DNA of 14,881 nucleotides from Planctomycetota bacterium (GTDB lineage Bacteria; Planctomycetota; Phycisphaerae; UBA1845): assembly GCA_022563615.1 (NCBI GenBank), contig JADFMZ010000029.1, positions 1 through 14,881 on the forward strand, written 5' to 3'. The position numbers and the translations under genes are program-made. The notes under the pieces are model-generated. The model was not told the DNA's origin, searched no databases, and saw nothing but the letters and a program-made list of their open reading frames with translations. Of this stretch, positions 7,534 to 14,881 are shown piece by piece. The first letter of the stretch is position 1. Each line of letters begins with the position of its first letter.

Positions 7534-9258
7534 GTGACCAAACAGTGGACGATCGCCCCGGCTTCACCGGAATGTGAGACGTTGGCCCGACGATGGCGCG
7601 TGCCGCCGATCATCGCCCAATTGCTCATCAACCGGGGCCTCGAGGGCGAATCCGATGGGACGGCATTCTTGAGGCCCCAGATGAAGGATCTCCATCCGCC
7701 GGCCACCTTGCCCGGCGCCAGCCTTGCCGCCAGGATCATCGCGGAACGCGTGCGGGCGCGAGCCAAGATCGTGATCTATGGTGACTACGACGTGGACGGC
7801 ACGACCGGCGTAGCAATCCTGTGGCATCTGCTGCGCCGGGCCGGCGCCGACGTGTCATTCTATGTTCCACATAGGATCGAAGAGGGATACGGCCTGAACC
7901 TAGAAGCCGCCAAGCGCATTATGGCTGATGGACCGGGCCTGATTATCACGGTGGATTGCGGCATCACAGCTGTGGAGGTGGCTGATGAGATTCGCCGCGC
8001 CGGTGTGGGCCTCATCATCACCGACCATCACGCGCCACAAGGCGCGCTTCCCGCCGCCGACGCCATTGTGCACCCGACCGTGGGAGGCTGCTATCCAAAC
8101 CCCCACCTTTCCGGCTCCGGCGTGGCGTTCAAGCTGGCCTGGGCGATTGCGCAGGAGCTGCGCGGATCTGAGCGGGTCGGTTCCGAGTATCGCGCGTTGC
8201 TTTTGGATCTGCTTCCGCTGGCGGCCTTGGGCACGATCGCCGACGTGGTGTCGCTTACCGGTGAGAATCGGACGCTTGCTCTTCACGGGCTCGATGGGCT
8301 GGCGAATACGTCCAACCCCGGTCTCTTGGCGCTTATGGAATCGGCGGGATTGAACCGCGATCGAATCAGCGGTCACGACGTCGGCTTCAAGCTGGCGCCG
8401 AGAATCAACGCGGCTGGGCGAATGGGCCACGCCCGCCTGGCCGTCGAGCTGTTGACCCGCGCCGACGGCGACCGCGCGCGAGAGATCGCCTTATACCTCG
8501 AAGACCACAACCGGGCGCGGCAGGCGCAGGAGCGCCGCATCGCGAAGCAGGCCTACGAGATGATCGAGCGGGATGGTTTAGCCGGCGACGCCCGACGCGC
8601 GATCGTGCTGGCTGGTGAAGGTTGGCACGTCGGCGTGATCGGAATCGTAGCGTCGCGGGTGGTGAATCGTTACCACCGTCCTGCGGTGGTGATCGCCATG
8701 TCCAACGGCCAGGGGCAAGGCTCCGCCAGAAGCATTCGACATCTGGATCTGAATGAGGCTTTCACCGAGTGTCGGGAACACCTCGTCTCCTACGGCGGAC
8801 ATGCCATGGCCGCCGGGCTTCGCATCGAGGCAGACCGCGTGGAAGCCTTTACCGAGGCCTTCATCGAGCACGCCAACGACCGGTTGACCGCAGCCGACCT
8901 GCTGCCCCGATTGCGACTCGACGCAGAGATTCCGCTCCAGGAGATGACGCTGCCGACGGTGGATATGATCCTGGCGCTCGGACCGTTTGGCCCGGGCAAC
9001 CCCAGGCCGAGATTCGCGACCGACTGGGTGGAACTGGCTGACGAGCCCCGATGCGTCGGGCGACAGCAGGACCACCTGCAAGCATCGTTTCGCCAGAACG
9101 GGATGTACTTGAAGGCCATCGGCTTCGGCCTGGCCAAGAGCATCGACGACCTGAAGCAGCACCGGCGTTGCCGGGTCGCGTTCGAGCCCATCATCAACGA
9201 CTTCAAGGGCCGGCGCAGCGCCGAAATGCAAATCCTCGACCTGAAGTTCCCGACGTAA
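7534..9258 (+). CDS. recJ: Single-stranded-DNA-specific 5'-3' exonuclease RecJ
   Basis: RecJ degrades single-stranded DNA 5' to 3' in recombination and mismatch/base-excision repair. The 574-residue product has the usual length and the DHH-superfamily motifs: GDYDVDGTTG (D84, D86, D88), TVDCGI, ITDHHAP (D164-H165-H166), ADVVSLTGENR, then the DHHA1 motif GGHAMAAG (from 421) and a C-terminal OB-like region ending LQILDL-like (MQILDLKFPT). I use the GTG at 7534, because VTKQWTIAPASPE aligns with normal RecJ N-termini. An in-frame ATG at 7435 would add 33 residues of non-conserved sequence and lie only ~4 bases after the predicted transcription start. No truncation is seen and all catalytic motifs are present. 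It is transcribed divergently from the response regulator. Confidence 0.97.
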   Translation: MTKQWTIAPASPECETLARRWRVPPIIAQLLINRGLEGESDGTAFLRPQMKDLHPPATLPGASLAARIIAERVRARAKIVIYGDYDVDGTTGVAILWHLLRRAGADVSFYVPHRIEEGYGLNLEAAKRIMADGPGLIITVDCGITAVEVADEIRRAGVGLIITDHHAPQGALPAADAIVHPTVGGCYPNPHLSGSGVAFKLAWAIAQELRGSERVGSEYRALLLDLLPLAALGTIADVVSLTGENRTLALHGLDGLANTSNPGLLALMESAGLNRDRISGHDVGFKLAPRINAAGRMGHARLAVELLTRADGDRAREIALYLEDHNRARQAQERRIAKQAYEMIERDGLAGDARRAIVLAGEGWHVGVIGIVASRVVNRYHRPAVVIAMSNGQGQGSARSIRHLDLNEAFTECREHLVSYGGHAMAAGLRIEADRVEAFTEAFIEHANDRLTAADLLPRLRLDAEIPLQEMTLPTVDMILALGPFGPGNPRPRFATDWVELADEPRCVGRQQDHLQASFRQNGMYLKAIGFGLAKSIDDLKQHRRCRVAFEPIINDFKGRRSAEMQILDLKFPT

Positions 9259-9271
9259 GGCGAGTTTCGCC
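9259..9271 (+). terminator. Short hairpin directly after the recJ stop
   Basis: GGCGA, loop GTT and TCGCC form a 5-bp GC-rich stem starting immediately after the TAA. There is no following T-run, so intrinsic termination is doubtful. Confidence 0.2.
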
Positions 9272-9302
9272 CGAGGTTCCATTCCCCGTCCGCCAGCCGC
9301 GA

Positions 9303-9605
9303 CTATCGGCTCGGATAGGGCTTTCGGAAGGCACAGGTCTCCGGCGGATCGTTCCTGATTAGGTCGCGCACGAAGTCGTGACGCTTGGCGGCATAGACCG
9401 AAGCGAGCCGTTCAGCCTGCCGATCGGTCACGCCCCGGCTGGCGCCGTGCAACATGCCGAGCAGACGCGTGGTAAAGGCCGGCATCTGAGCCCCGCGCAG
9501 CCAAGTCGACCACGCAAGAATCGGTAGACCAACACATCCGTCTTCGCCCTGTTGTGTTTCGAGAGGTTGTCCCAACGCATGTGATGCACCACGGGCGGTT
9601 ACCGT
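9303..9605 (-). other. Stretch with no intact gene; possible decayed ORF downstream of the permease
   Basis: The interval between the recJ stop and the permease stop (9259-9605) has no convincing gene. On the minus strand two frames look weakly protein-like. One starts with ATG at about 9572 (MRWDNLSKHNRAKTDVLVYRFL) and loses quality after about 25 codons. The other is an open frame 9303-9575, whose end contains RQAERLASVYAAKRHDFVRDL. The two could be pieces of one frameshifted gene that once followed the permease, but I recognise no family. The start codon of the longer frame lacks a Shine-Dalgarno. This may be noise in GC-rich DNA. Confidence 0.25.
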
Positions 9606-10922
9606 TCACCTATCGGAGGGTCGAAGCCACGTACTGCGCGGTACGGCGAGGTAGACCAATATGCCGACGGCAAACGTCACTGCGGTGCCCAGAAGCTGCG
9701 AAGGATCGTCAATGGCCATGATGGCCACCGCCGCCATGGTGCACGTGATATACACGAGCGGGGGTCCGTACGACATTCGGTGGAAGGACCGCCGACGAAC
9801 GGAGGGTAAGAACAAGCAACCAACCGAGCACACGGCGCAGAGTGACAGGGTCAGGCCCAGGTAGGAGAGCAGCCCGCGAAGCGATGAGATGAGAATAAAA
9901 ACGACGGCGAGCAAGACCTGTGCGGCAACCGCCTGCCGAGGGGCTCCTTTGCGAAGCCGAAGAAAACTCGGAAGCAGGCCGTCATCGGCCATCTTCGCGT
10001 ATACGCGCGGAGCGGCCATCATCATGCTCGAGACGGATGTAAGCAGCGAAAACGCGATCATCACCCGAACGAATGTCGCTGCGCGACTACCGCCCAGCCA
10101 TTCCGCGGCGATGGCGGCGACATCGGGCATTCCCGAGATCCGCTCGGGCGGCGGAGAATAGACGAACACGGAATTGAGAAGCACATAAAGCACGAGCACG
10201 ATGCAGGTACCCACGAGCATCGCCCTCGGCACGGTCGATCTTGGATCCCTTGCCTCGCCCGCGACGTACACCGCGGCGTTGAACCCGGAATAGCTCAGGG
10301 AGATCCATACCAGCGAAGTTGCGAACGCCGCCGATATCGCCCAGATGCCCGTCGGCGCCTCCGGAAGTGCTCCGCCCTGCCAAACGTCACTGGGCAATCG
10401 GGCCGCGGCGAGCGATAGAAATCCGAGGAAAAGGCCAAGCTTGAGGACCACAACCACGTTCTGCAAAGCTGCGCCCCCGCGCGGTCGAAAGCCATGGGAG
10501 ATTCCTCCTGCAACGACGACCATGATGGCGATCGCATCCGCAGGCAACCAGGATGGTCGATGCTGCTCCGGCAGCACGTAGCCTTCAAATGCCGTCGCAG
10601 CCAGCGCAATCGCTCCGGTGAAACCGGCAACCAGCGAGACCCATCCGGCGACAAAGCCCAGCAAAGGGTGGGCTGCGCGCGAAAGATACAGGTACTCCCC
10701 ACCCGATTCCGGCATGATTCGGGCGAGCCGACCGTAGCTCACCGCCCCGGCGAGCGCGATCACGCCTCCGACAACCCACGCCAGAACGACGCGTCCCGGA
10801 GACCCGAGTCCCTCCATCGCAAACCCGGAAGTCGTAAAGACTCCAGCCCCGATCATGTTCGCGATGACAAGGAACGTCAGCGTCCATAAGCCGAACTGTT
10901 CACGCCCGGACACAACCGTCAC
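9606..10922 (-). CDS. APC-superfamily amino-acid-type permease
   Basis: This inner-membrane transporter has 438 residues, the usual length, and about 12 hydrophobic segments. The first helix carries the APC hallmark GAGVF (25-29, within NMIGAGVFTTSG), where the unwound helix binds the substrate's carboxyl and amino groups. ARIMPESGGEYLYLSRA is the conserved stretch after helix 2. Substrate cannot be read from sequence; members carry amino acids, polyamines or S-methylmethionine. The GTG start at 10922 overlaps the TGA of the upstream methyltransferase as GTGA, so the two are translationally coupled. The sequence ends with a basic tail (STWLRPSDR) and looks complete. Confidence 0.92.
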   Translation of the reverse strand: MTVVSGREQFGLWTLTFLVIANMIGAGVFTTSGFAMEGLGSPGRVVLAWVVGGVIALAGAVSYGRLARIMPESGGEYLYLSRAAHPLLGFVAGWVSLVAGFTGAIALAATAFEGYVLPEQHRPSWLPADAIAIMVVVAGGISHGFRPRGGAALQNVVVVLKLGLFLGFLSLAAARLPSDVWQGGALPEAPTGIWAISAAFATSLVWISLSYSGFNAAVYVAGEARDPRSTVPRAMLVGTCIVLVLYVLLNSVFVYSPPPERISGMPDVAAIAAEWLGGSRAATFVRVMIAFSLLTSVSSMMMAAPRVYAKMADDGLLPSFLRLRKGAPRQAVAAQVLLAVVFILISSLRGLLSYLGLTLSLCAVCSVGCLFLPSVRRRSFHRMSYGPPLVYITCTMAAVAIMAIDDPSQLLGTAVTFAVGILVYLAVPRSTWLRPSDR

Positions 10923-11620
10923 TGCTTCTCGAAGCGAATGAAGTAGTTCTCAAGAAAGCCGTCGATCCGAACCTCGTCGCGAAATCGGAATCCCGCTTGC
11001 GTGATCTCATCGCTGACGCGGGCCTTCCCGGCCCGAACATGGTTGAGCACCCACTCCCGAGACTTTCCCGGAATACGTTCGAAGTCGATCACAACAAGCC
11101 GGCCATCTTTACTCAGCGCGCTGTGGATCGACCGAAGCATGGGGCCGGGGTACTCAAAGTGATGATACGTATCGCATAGAAATACAACGTCGACCGAGCC
11201 CTCGGCAAGTTTCACGGAGTTCTCCGATGAAAGAATGACTTCCACGTTGCTGAGCCCCGCGCTTGCAACGCGCTCTTTGATGTGTGCGACGAACTTGGGC
11301 GATATATCGACGGCATACACCCTTCCCTTGTCCGTAACTGCTTTGGAGAAGAGCTCTACGAATAGTCCGGTCCCGGCACCGACGTCGGCAATTCGCTTTC
11401 CGGGCGTAAGCTCGAGCGCCCGCACGATCTGCTCTCGGGCGGCGGCAACTTCACGACTTTCCGACTCCCAGCGCCTGACCCACGTTTGTACATCCAGGTC
11501 CGGATCGAGGAATCGTTCATTGATCGAAATCGCTGCGGCTGAACGATCGCGGTCCCGCGCCGAACTGCACGATACCGCGAGTGGAAGGATCAACAAGGCA
11601 ACCGTGATGCGAACACGCAT
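10919..11620 (-). CDS. Lipoprotein-type class I SAM-dependent methyltransferase
   Basis: This 233-residue protein begins MRVRITVALLILPLAVSC, a short basic start, a hydrophobic core and a lipobox-compatible LAVSC with cysteine 18. It should therefore be exported and lipid-anchored. After a linker comes a standard class I methyltransferase fold: motif I IADVGAGTGLF (77-87), an acidic residue after strand 2 (YAVDIS), and VDVVFLCDTYHHF. The acceptor substrate is unknown. The start is firm: GGGAGA sits 5 bases before the ATG. A TACAAT -10-like box (11640-11645) lies just upstream but lacks a good -35, so it may share a transcript with the isoaspartate methyltransferase 147 bases upstream. Export of a SAM enzyme is odd because SAM is made in the cytoplasm. 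Confidence 0.88.
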   Translation of the reverse strand: MRVRITVALLILPLAVSCSSARDRDRSAAAISINERFLDPDLDVQTWVRRWESESREVAAAREQIVRALELTPGKRIADVGAGTGLFVELFSKAVTDKGRVYAVDISPKFVAHIKERVASAGLSNVEVILSSENSVKLAEGSVDVVFLCDTYHHFEYPGPMLRSIHSALSKDGRLVVIDFERIPGKSREWVLNHVRAGKARVSDEITQAGFRFRDEVRIDGFLENYFIRFEKQ

Positions 11621-11725
11621 GACTTTCTCCCGGGAAAAGATTGTAGATTCACCGAACGTCTTTCTTGCGGAGCGCCGAGTACCCCATGCCGGCCGACGAT
11701 CCCACGATCGCCGATTCGCCTTCGT

Positions 11726-11750
11726 GCAGGAGGAAGGCCGTGCCTCCTGC
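11726..11750 (-). other. GC-rich hairpin after the isoaspartate methyltransferase gene
   Basis: GCAGGAGG (11726-11733) and CCTCCTGC (11743-11750) form a perfect 8-bp stem with a 9-base loop, 17 bases beyond the stop at 11768. No T-run follows on the minus strand, so it could be a processing or stabilising hairpin, or a Rho-assisted terminator, between two same-strand genes. Confidence 0.4.
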
Positions 11751-11767
11751 GGGTGATCGCAGGTCGG

Positions 11768-12640
11768 TCAGTCGCTCTTTCCGTCAGGCGGCGGCGCCCT
11801 TCCCTCGCCCGTCATCGGGACGAATCGCACCGGAATCAGGGACTTTCGCTTGAGCGAGCCGTCCGCGCGTTTGGTCGCAACGATCAGTTCCTGAACCCGT
11901 CCTTGAGCGCCTACCGGTATACAAATCCGACCTCCCGGTTTGAGTTGCTCGATGAGCTTCGTTGGAATGTGCTCGGGCGCGCAGGTGACGATAATCGCAT
12001 CGAAGGGCGCGTGCTCGGGCCACCCGCCGTATCCATCCCCGATTCGTGAGCTGATGGTCTTGTATCCACGCTCTTCGAACGTTTGGATCGCGCGTCGAGC
12101 CAGCGGTTCGACAATCTCGATCGTGAACACGTGTGGCGTTATCTCGGAAAGCACCGCCGCTTGATAGCCCGACCCCGTGCCGATCTCCAGCACCTTGGAT
12201 TGGGGGTTTAACCGCAGCACTTCGGTCATCAGCGCCACGATATACGGTTGGGAGATGGTTTGCCCCTCACCGATGGGAAGGGGCCGGTCGGCGTACGCGA
12301 GACGGTGAAGGCGGACCGGTACGAACCAGTGCCGCGGAACGTTCCGCATCGCTTCGATGACCGCGGGATCCTTGACCCCGCGTGCCTCGATCTGGTCGAC
12401 GACCATTTTTCGGCGCTCGGCGGCACGCTCCCCCGTTCGTGGCCTACGCAACTCGGCATGGGGCCGTCTGCGATCGGCTTGCGGTGGGTCGCTTAAGCGT
12501 TTCGCTGATTCTTGACCGAGACCCTCTTCAACCCGTACAGACGCGGGTGCGAGCTCTCCGGTCCAGACCAGCACAATCCAGGCGACCACGATCAGTCGCG
12601 TGCGCAAACAAGCCGCAGAGTGCAAATCCCAGAGCAACAT
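11768..12640 (-). CDS. pcm: Protein-L-isoaspartate O-methyltransferase with export signal
   Basis: PCM methylates isoaspartyl residues in aged proteins to start their repair. The core from about residue 78 is typical: VVDQIEARGVKDPAVIEAM, RHWFVP, IGEGQTISQPYIVALM, motif I LEIGTGSGYQAAVL (E152-G158 core), FDAIIVTCAPEHIP and LKPGGRICIPVG. What is unusual is the first ~75 residues: RTR followed by the hydrophobic LIVVAWIVLVWTG and APAS, a signal peptide or anchor, then a charged linker. The total of 290 residues exceeds the ~210 of cytoplasmic Pcm. The ATG at 12640 is chosen because GGAGG (12650-12654) lies 9 bases upstream; an in-frame TTG at 12649 would have no room for it. A GC-rich hairpin follows the stop. 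Confidence 0.94.
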   Translation of the reverse strand: MLLWDLHSAACLRTRLIVVAWIVLVWTGELAPASVRVEEGLGQESAKRLSDPPQADRRRPHAELRRPRTGERAAERRKMVVDQIEARGVKDPAVIEAMRNVPRHWFVPVRLHRLAYADRPLPIGEGQTISQPYIVALMTEVLRLNPQSKVLEIGTGSGYQAAVLSEITPHVFTIEIVEPLARRAIQTFEERGYKTISSRIGDGYGGWPEHAPFDAIIVTCAPEHIPTKLIEQLKPGGRICIPVGAQGRVQELIVATKRADGSLKRKSLIPVRFVPMTGEGRAPPPDGKSD

Positions 12641-12661
12641 GAGTGTCAACCTCCGCTAAGG

Positions 12662-12689
12662 ATTCTACATCAGTGTCGCCCGCAGGCAA
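12662..12689 (-). promoter_or_regulatory. Possible promoter of the pcm-methyltransferase-permease unit
   Basis: On the minus strand TTGCCT (12684-12689), a 16-base spacer and TAGAAT (12662-12667) match the sigma70 consensus at 4/6 and 5/6. Transcription would begin about 12655, next to the GGAGG ribosome site, giving a very short leader. Confidence 0.4.
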
Positions 12690-12800
12690 AGTCGCTGCGA
12701 AGCCCTTACATCCTACGTGTCTACACGTTGTGGCTGTCGATAACCGCATCCGGGAGGAATTTGCAGCCGCGAGGCGACATCGTCGAGCTGCCAAAGCCGG

Positions 12801-12821
12801 GTAGGTCGGGCTCGGCCCGAC
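12801..12821 (+). repeat. REP-like palindromic unit, forward copy
   Basis: A GTAG tetranucleotide (12801-12804) is followed by a perfect hairpin: stem GTCGGGC (12805-12811), loop TCG, stem GCCCGAC (12815-12821). A GTAG head joined to a short GC-rich palindrome is the known layout of REP units processed by RAYT transposases. A second unit lies inverted 23 bases away. Confidence 0.6.
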
Positions 12822-12844
12822 ATCGGCGGACAGGGTAACGTTTC

Positions 12845-12865
12845 GTCGGGCGAAGCCCGACCTAC
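12845..12865 (-). repeat. REP-like palindromic unit, inverted copy
   Basis: Read on the minus strand this is GTAG (12862-12865), stem GTCGGGC, loop TTC, stem GCCCGAC (to 12845). It is identical to the forward copy except for the loop. The two units face each other, as in a bacterial interspersed mosaic element, and 12801-12812 with 12854-12865 could also pair as one 12-bp outer stem. Confidence 0.6.
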
Positions 12866-12984
12866 GCCCTGCCAAAGAATCGGGACGCCGTCGGGTTCAG
12901 GAGCGCGGGCGCGCCCCATCCTTGCAGTGTTTGGACCGGAGGCGAAGGGTGGGGGACGGACGCAGATTGAGGGGCGACGAAGCA

Positions 12985-13875
12985 CTAGAGCCGGTAAGCA
13001 ACCAAAGTCAGCGCCGTGCCGGCGATGGCTAGGTGTATGACGAAGGGCGTCAGCCAACTGTTCGTGCGATAGGACAGAAAGGCCGCCGCCACGCCGCCGG
13101 GGATCGAAAGCGCCAGCTCGCGGGGATCCTTACTCATATGAACGAGTCCGAACAGTAAACCCGAAGCCAGGACGGCCAGGCCACAGCCGTGCGGCAAGCC
13201 TATCCACTGTGCCATACGGTGGCAGCGTCCCTGTCCGACGACGGGCTGCGCCAGACCAAACCATTGCAGTGCTCGATTCAAACCGTCGGTCGCGTTTTCG
13301 GTGACCTCTGGCGGCGACGGCCAACGCAGCTCCACGCGGAAGGCTGACAGCAGCACGCCGTGGAAGAAAAAGTGCTCCGACAAGAGGTTGGCTAAGTGAA
13401 ACAGCAGATATGGACCCAGGCCTGCCCGGTTCAGATGGGGCACATAATGAGAGGCAAAGTCGGCGCCGCGCACCATCCAGAACAGTAAGGGCAGCGTAAC
13501 GAGATACCCGACCAGGACGAAACGCCAGGCAAGTCGGTTTGGCAGACGGCATCCCAGATCGTCGGGTCGCCCCCGTCGCAGCAGCGCCATGACCAGCCAC
13601 GGCAGCAGGCCGGCCATCACCACCAAATAGACGCCAAAGCGGAGCTCGCGGGATACCGACTCAATGCCGACGGCGCCAAGACCGGAATCGATCCAACCAT
13701 AAATCCGGCCAGTCGACTCTCTCGCGAAGCGGCGAACCGGTGAAGGCCAGGATGGGGAAAGCCTGACCAGAAAGACCAGGCAATAGATCGAGGCCAGAGT
13801 GATGGCCACGCCTACGCGAAGTGGGCCGTATCGAAAGGGAGACGATGGGCCTTTCTGTTGGGCGTCGGTCGGCAC
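12985..13875 (-). CDS. CPBP-family (CAAX/Abi-type) intramembrane protease, variant active site
   Basis: This 296-residue protein has several hydrophobic segments and the layout of the CPBP family (Rce1-like membrane proteases or prenyl-protein processing enzymes). Motif 1, normally EExxxR, appears here as SEHFFFHG (E167-H168, H172), so the second glutamate and the arginine are replaced by histidines. Motif 2 is intact as FGLVH (F242-H246), and a further histidine H281 lies in FVIHLAIA, where family members often have HxxxN/D. It may be active with altered chemistry or be a non-catalytic relative. The start is GTG at 13875 with a weak AGG just upstream, 27 bases after the dehydrogenase stop, so the two are probably co-transcribed. 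The substrate is unknown. Confidence 0.8.
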   Translation of the reverse strand: MPTDAQQKGPSSPFRYGPLRVGVAITLASIYCLVFLVRLSPSWPSPVRRFARESTGRIYGWIDSGLGAVGIESVSRELRFGVYLVVMAGLLPWLVMALLRRGRPDDLGCRLPNRLAWRFVLVGYLVTLPLLFWMVRGADFASHYVPHLNRAGLGPYLLFHLANLLSEHFFFHGVLLSAFRVELRWPSPPEVTENATDGLNRALQWFGLAQPVVGQGRCHRMAQWIGLPHGCGLAVLASGLLFGLVHMSKDPRELALSIPGGVAAAFLSYRTNSWLTPFVIHLAIAGTALTLVAYRL

Positions 13876-13902
13876 GATACCTGCATCCGGTTAGAGCAAG
13901 CT

Positions 13903-14511
13903 CTAGCGGGGAAACGCCTCGATGATTCCTCCGTCCACGGGCAGCGTGGCCCCGGTGGTCGGCGTGGCGTTGGCGGCGAAGAAGACGACCGCGTTGCCGA
14001 CATGCCGGCCATGGATACGAACCCTGAGCAGATTGCGGTTGCGGTAGTATTCGATCAATTCCTGCTGCGTCATTCCTCGGCTTCGGGCACGATCCGGCCC
14101 GACGGCGGCCCACAGCCCGGACGGCACGTCTGGGTCGCCGAAGATCGCGTCCGCATTAATCATGTTCACGCGAATATCCTGCGGCGCCAGTTCGATGGCA
14201 GCCACCTTGCCAAGCTGATGGCCCGCGGCCTTGGATGCGCTGTAGGCGCCGAAGTCCTTGCCGGGGCCGAAGACGTTCTTGCTGGCGTTGATGATGATGT
14301 GTCCGCCCAGGCGTTGCCGTTTCAGGACGCGAATGCCCTCGCGCATGAAGAGTAAATAGCCGGTGGCGTTAACGTCCATCACCCGTCGAAAGTCCTCCAC
14401 CTCCAGCTCTTCGATCGGCGCCACGTGCGCGATACCGGCGTTGAGCACGACCACGTCGGTGCGCGGCCCCGTGCCGCCATCGAGAATCTCGGTGAGCATG
14501 CCGGCGTTCAC
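13903..14511 (-). pseudogene. C-terminal part of bifunctional aldolase/short-chain dehydrogenase (RhaD-like)
   Basis: The sequence holds the later part of a short-chain dehydrogenase: VVVLNAGI, DVNATGY, IINASKNVF, the catalytic YSASK, RVNMINADAIF, EYYRNRNLLRVRI, and the ending LPVDGGIIEAFPR. The last two elements are characteristic of the fused rhamnulose-1-phosphate aldolase/lactaldehyde-type dehydrogenase proteins (about 650-700 residues), which cleave and oxidise deoxysugar breakdown products. Only about 205 residues are present. The whole aldolase domain and the TGxxxGxG nucleotide-binding N-terminus are missing, because a stop in the minus frame and unrelated sequence begin beyond about 14520. 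The GTG at 14511 opens the frame but is probably not a real start. The gene is truncated by a join, so function is unlikely if the join is real. Confidence 0.8.
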
Positions 14512-14881
14512 CCGGGCGTCTCCGGCAACATTATCGTTTGGTCATCCAATGTTAACGAGGACATCTTTGGTCACGACCTGGCGTCCAACCAGACGTTCCC
14601 GATCTCCACGCATCCAGAGGAGCAGCGCAACCCGATAATCTGCGGGGATCTGGTCGTGTGGAATGACCTGCGGGACTGGGATGGCATCGGACCGAAGAAG
14701 TTCCACGTTTATGCATACGACCTCACCACCCAGACTGAATTCGCACTCATCACGGATCCCGACCCGACCGTCGACATCCGCGCGTTCGGCTGCTCGGGCG
14801 TCGATTACGTGGGGTTTATCAAGTCGTACCACGAGATCGCCAAGCCGAGCAGCCCCGACTTTGCATACAACATCTCGGTCT
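14512..14881 (+). CDS. 5'-less beta-propeller repeat protein fragment, continues past window
   Basis: The frame reads PGVSGNIIVWSSNVNEDIFG, then HDLASNQTFPIST, NPIICGDLVVWND, then HVYAYDLTTQTEFALIT. These are two successive blades of the pattern 'GD-x-VVW ... Y-x-YDL-x-T-x-T-x-F-x-(I/L)-(S/T)', typical of secreted TolB-like propellers that display structure outside the cell or on the surface. No start codon, signal peptide or Shine-Dalgarno precedes it: the frame is open back to 14356 but there it is antisense to the dehydrogenase. The gene is therefore missing its beginning at about 14512 and its end lies outside the window. A 96-codon minus-strand frame over it is antisense noise. Confidence 0.7.

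Larger units (their letters stand above)
12690..12984. other. Gene-free interval holding the REP pair
   Basis: Between the CPBP protease stop and the pcm promoter I see no gene on either strand. The inverted REP-like pair occupies 12801-12865. The flanking sequence is GC-rich without a clear terminator, although the REP hairpins may serve that role for the protease transcript. Confidence 0.5.

Noticed and set aside
12801..12865. CRISPR-like repeat pair
   Set aside because: There are only two units, inverted relative to each other and palindromic with a GTAG head; the arrangement fits REP, not a direct-repeat array.
14542..14832. Minus-strand 96-codon open frame at the right edge
   Set aside because: The opposite strand encodes recognisable propeller blades; this frame is its shadow.

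Overview
The window is GC-rich and gene-dense. It most resembles an environmental member of the Planctomycetota, inferred from gene content only. The supporting genes are a Hanks-type Ser/Thr kinase with a transmembrane segment and a TPR tail, an exported TPR/HExxH protein, exported methyltransferases, a fused aldolase/short-chain-dehydrogenase tail and a secreted-type beta-propeller fragment. No rRNA, tRNA, CRISPR array or intact transposase gene was seen.

Left part (1-3766, + strand). A 133-bp element bounded by perfect 23-bp inverted repeats sits just ahead of a kinase/TPR receptor gene. This is followed almost without gap by a small nucleotidyltransferase gene, a 64-residue conserved-looking partner, and the first ~24 codons of a second Ser/Thr kinase that is cut off. 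The last three starts are linked by ATGA overlaps, so the array was probably one transcription unit ending in another kinase before a deletion or rearrangement at about 3703.

Middle (3740-9258). On the minus strand a single-domain response regulator, with a good sigma70-type promoter, precedes a 968-residue exported TPR protein with an HExxH metallopeptidase-like core. Divergently, recJ (single-strand DNA exonuclease) runs on the plus strand. A ~345-nt stretch after recJ has only decayed-looking coding sequence.

Right part (9606-13875, minus strand). Transcription order is CPBP membrane protease, then a 344-nt gap with two facing REP-like palindromes, then a protein-isoaspartate methyltransferase with an export signal, a lipoprotein-type SAM methyltransferase, and an APC-family permease joined to it by a GTGA overlap. 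The two neighbouring SAM enzymes that both appear to be exported, coupled to a small-molecule permease, are the most thought-provoking feature here.

Right edge (13903-14881). The C-terminal third of a bifunctional aldolase/dehydrogenase (minus) abuts a 5'-less beta-propeller frame (plus) at about 14512. Neither has its proper beginning, so this is a rearrangement or an assembly join. Together with the cut kinase at 3703 it suggests a rearranged genome region or a composite metagenomic contig.
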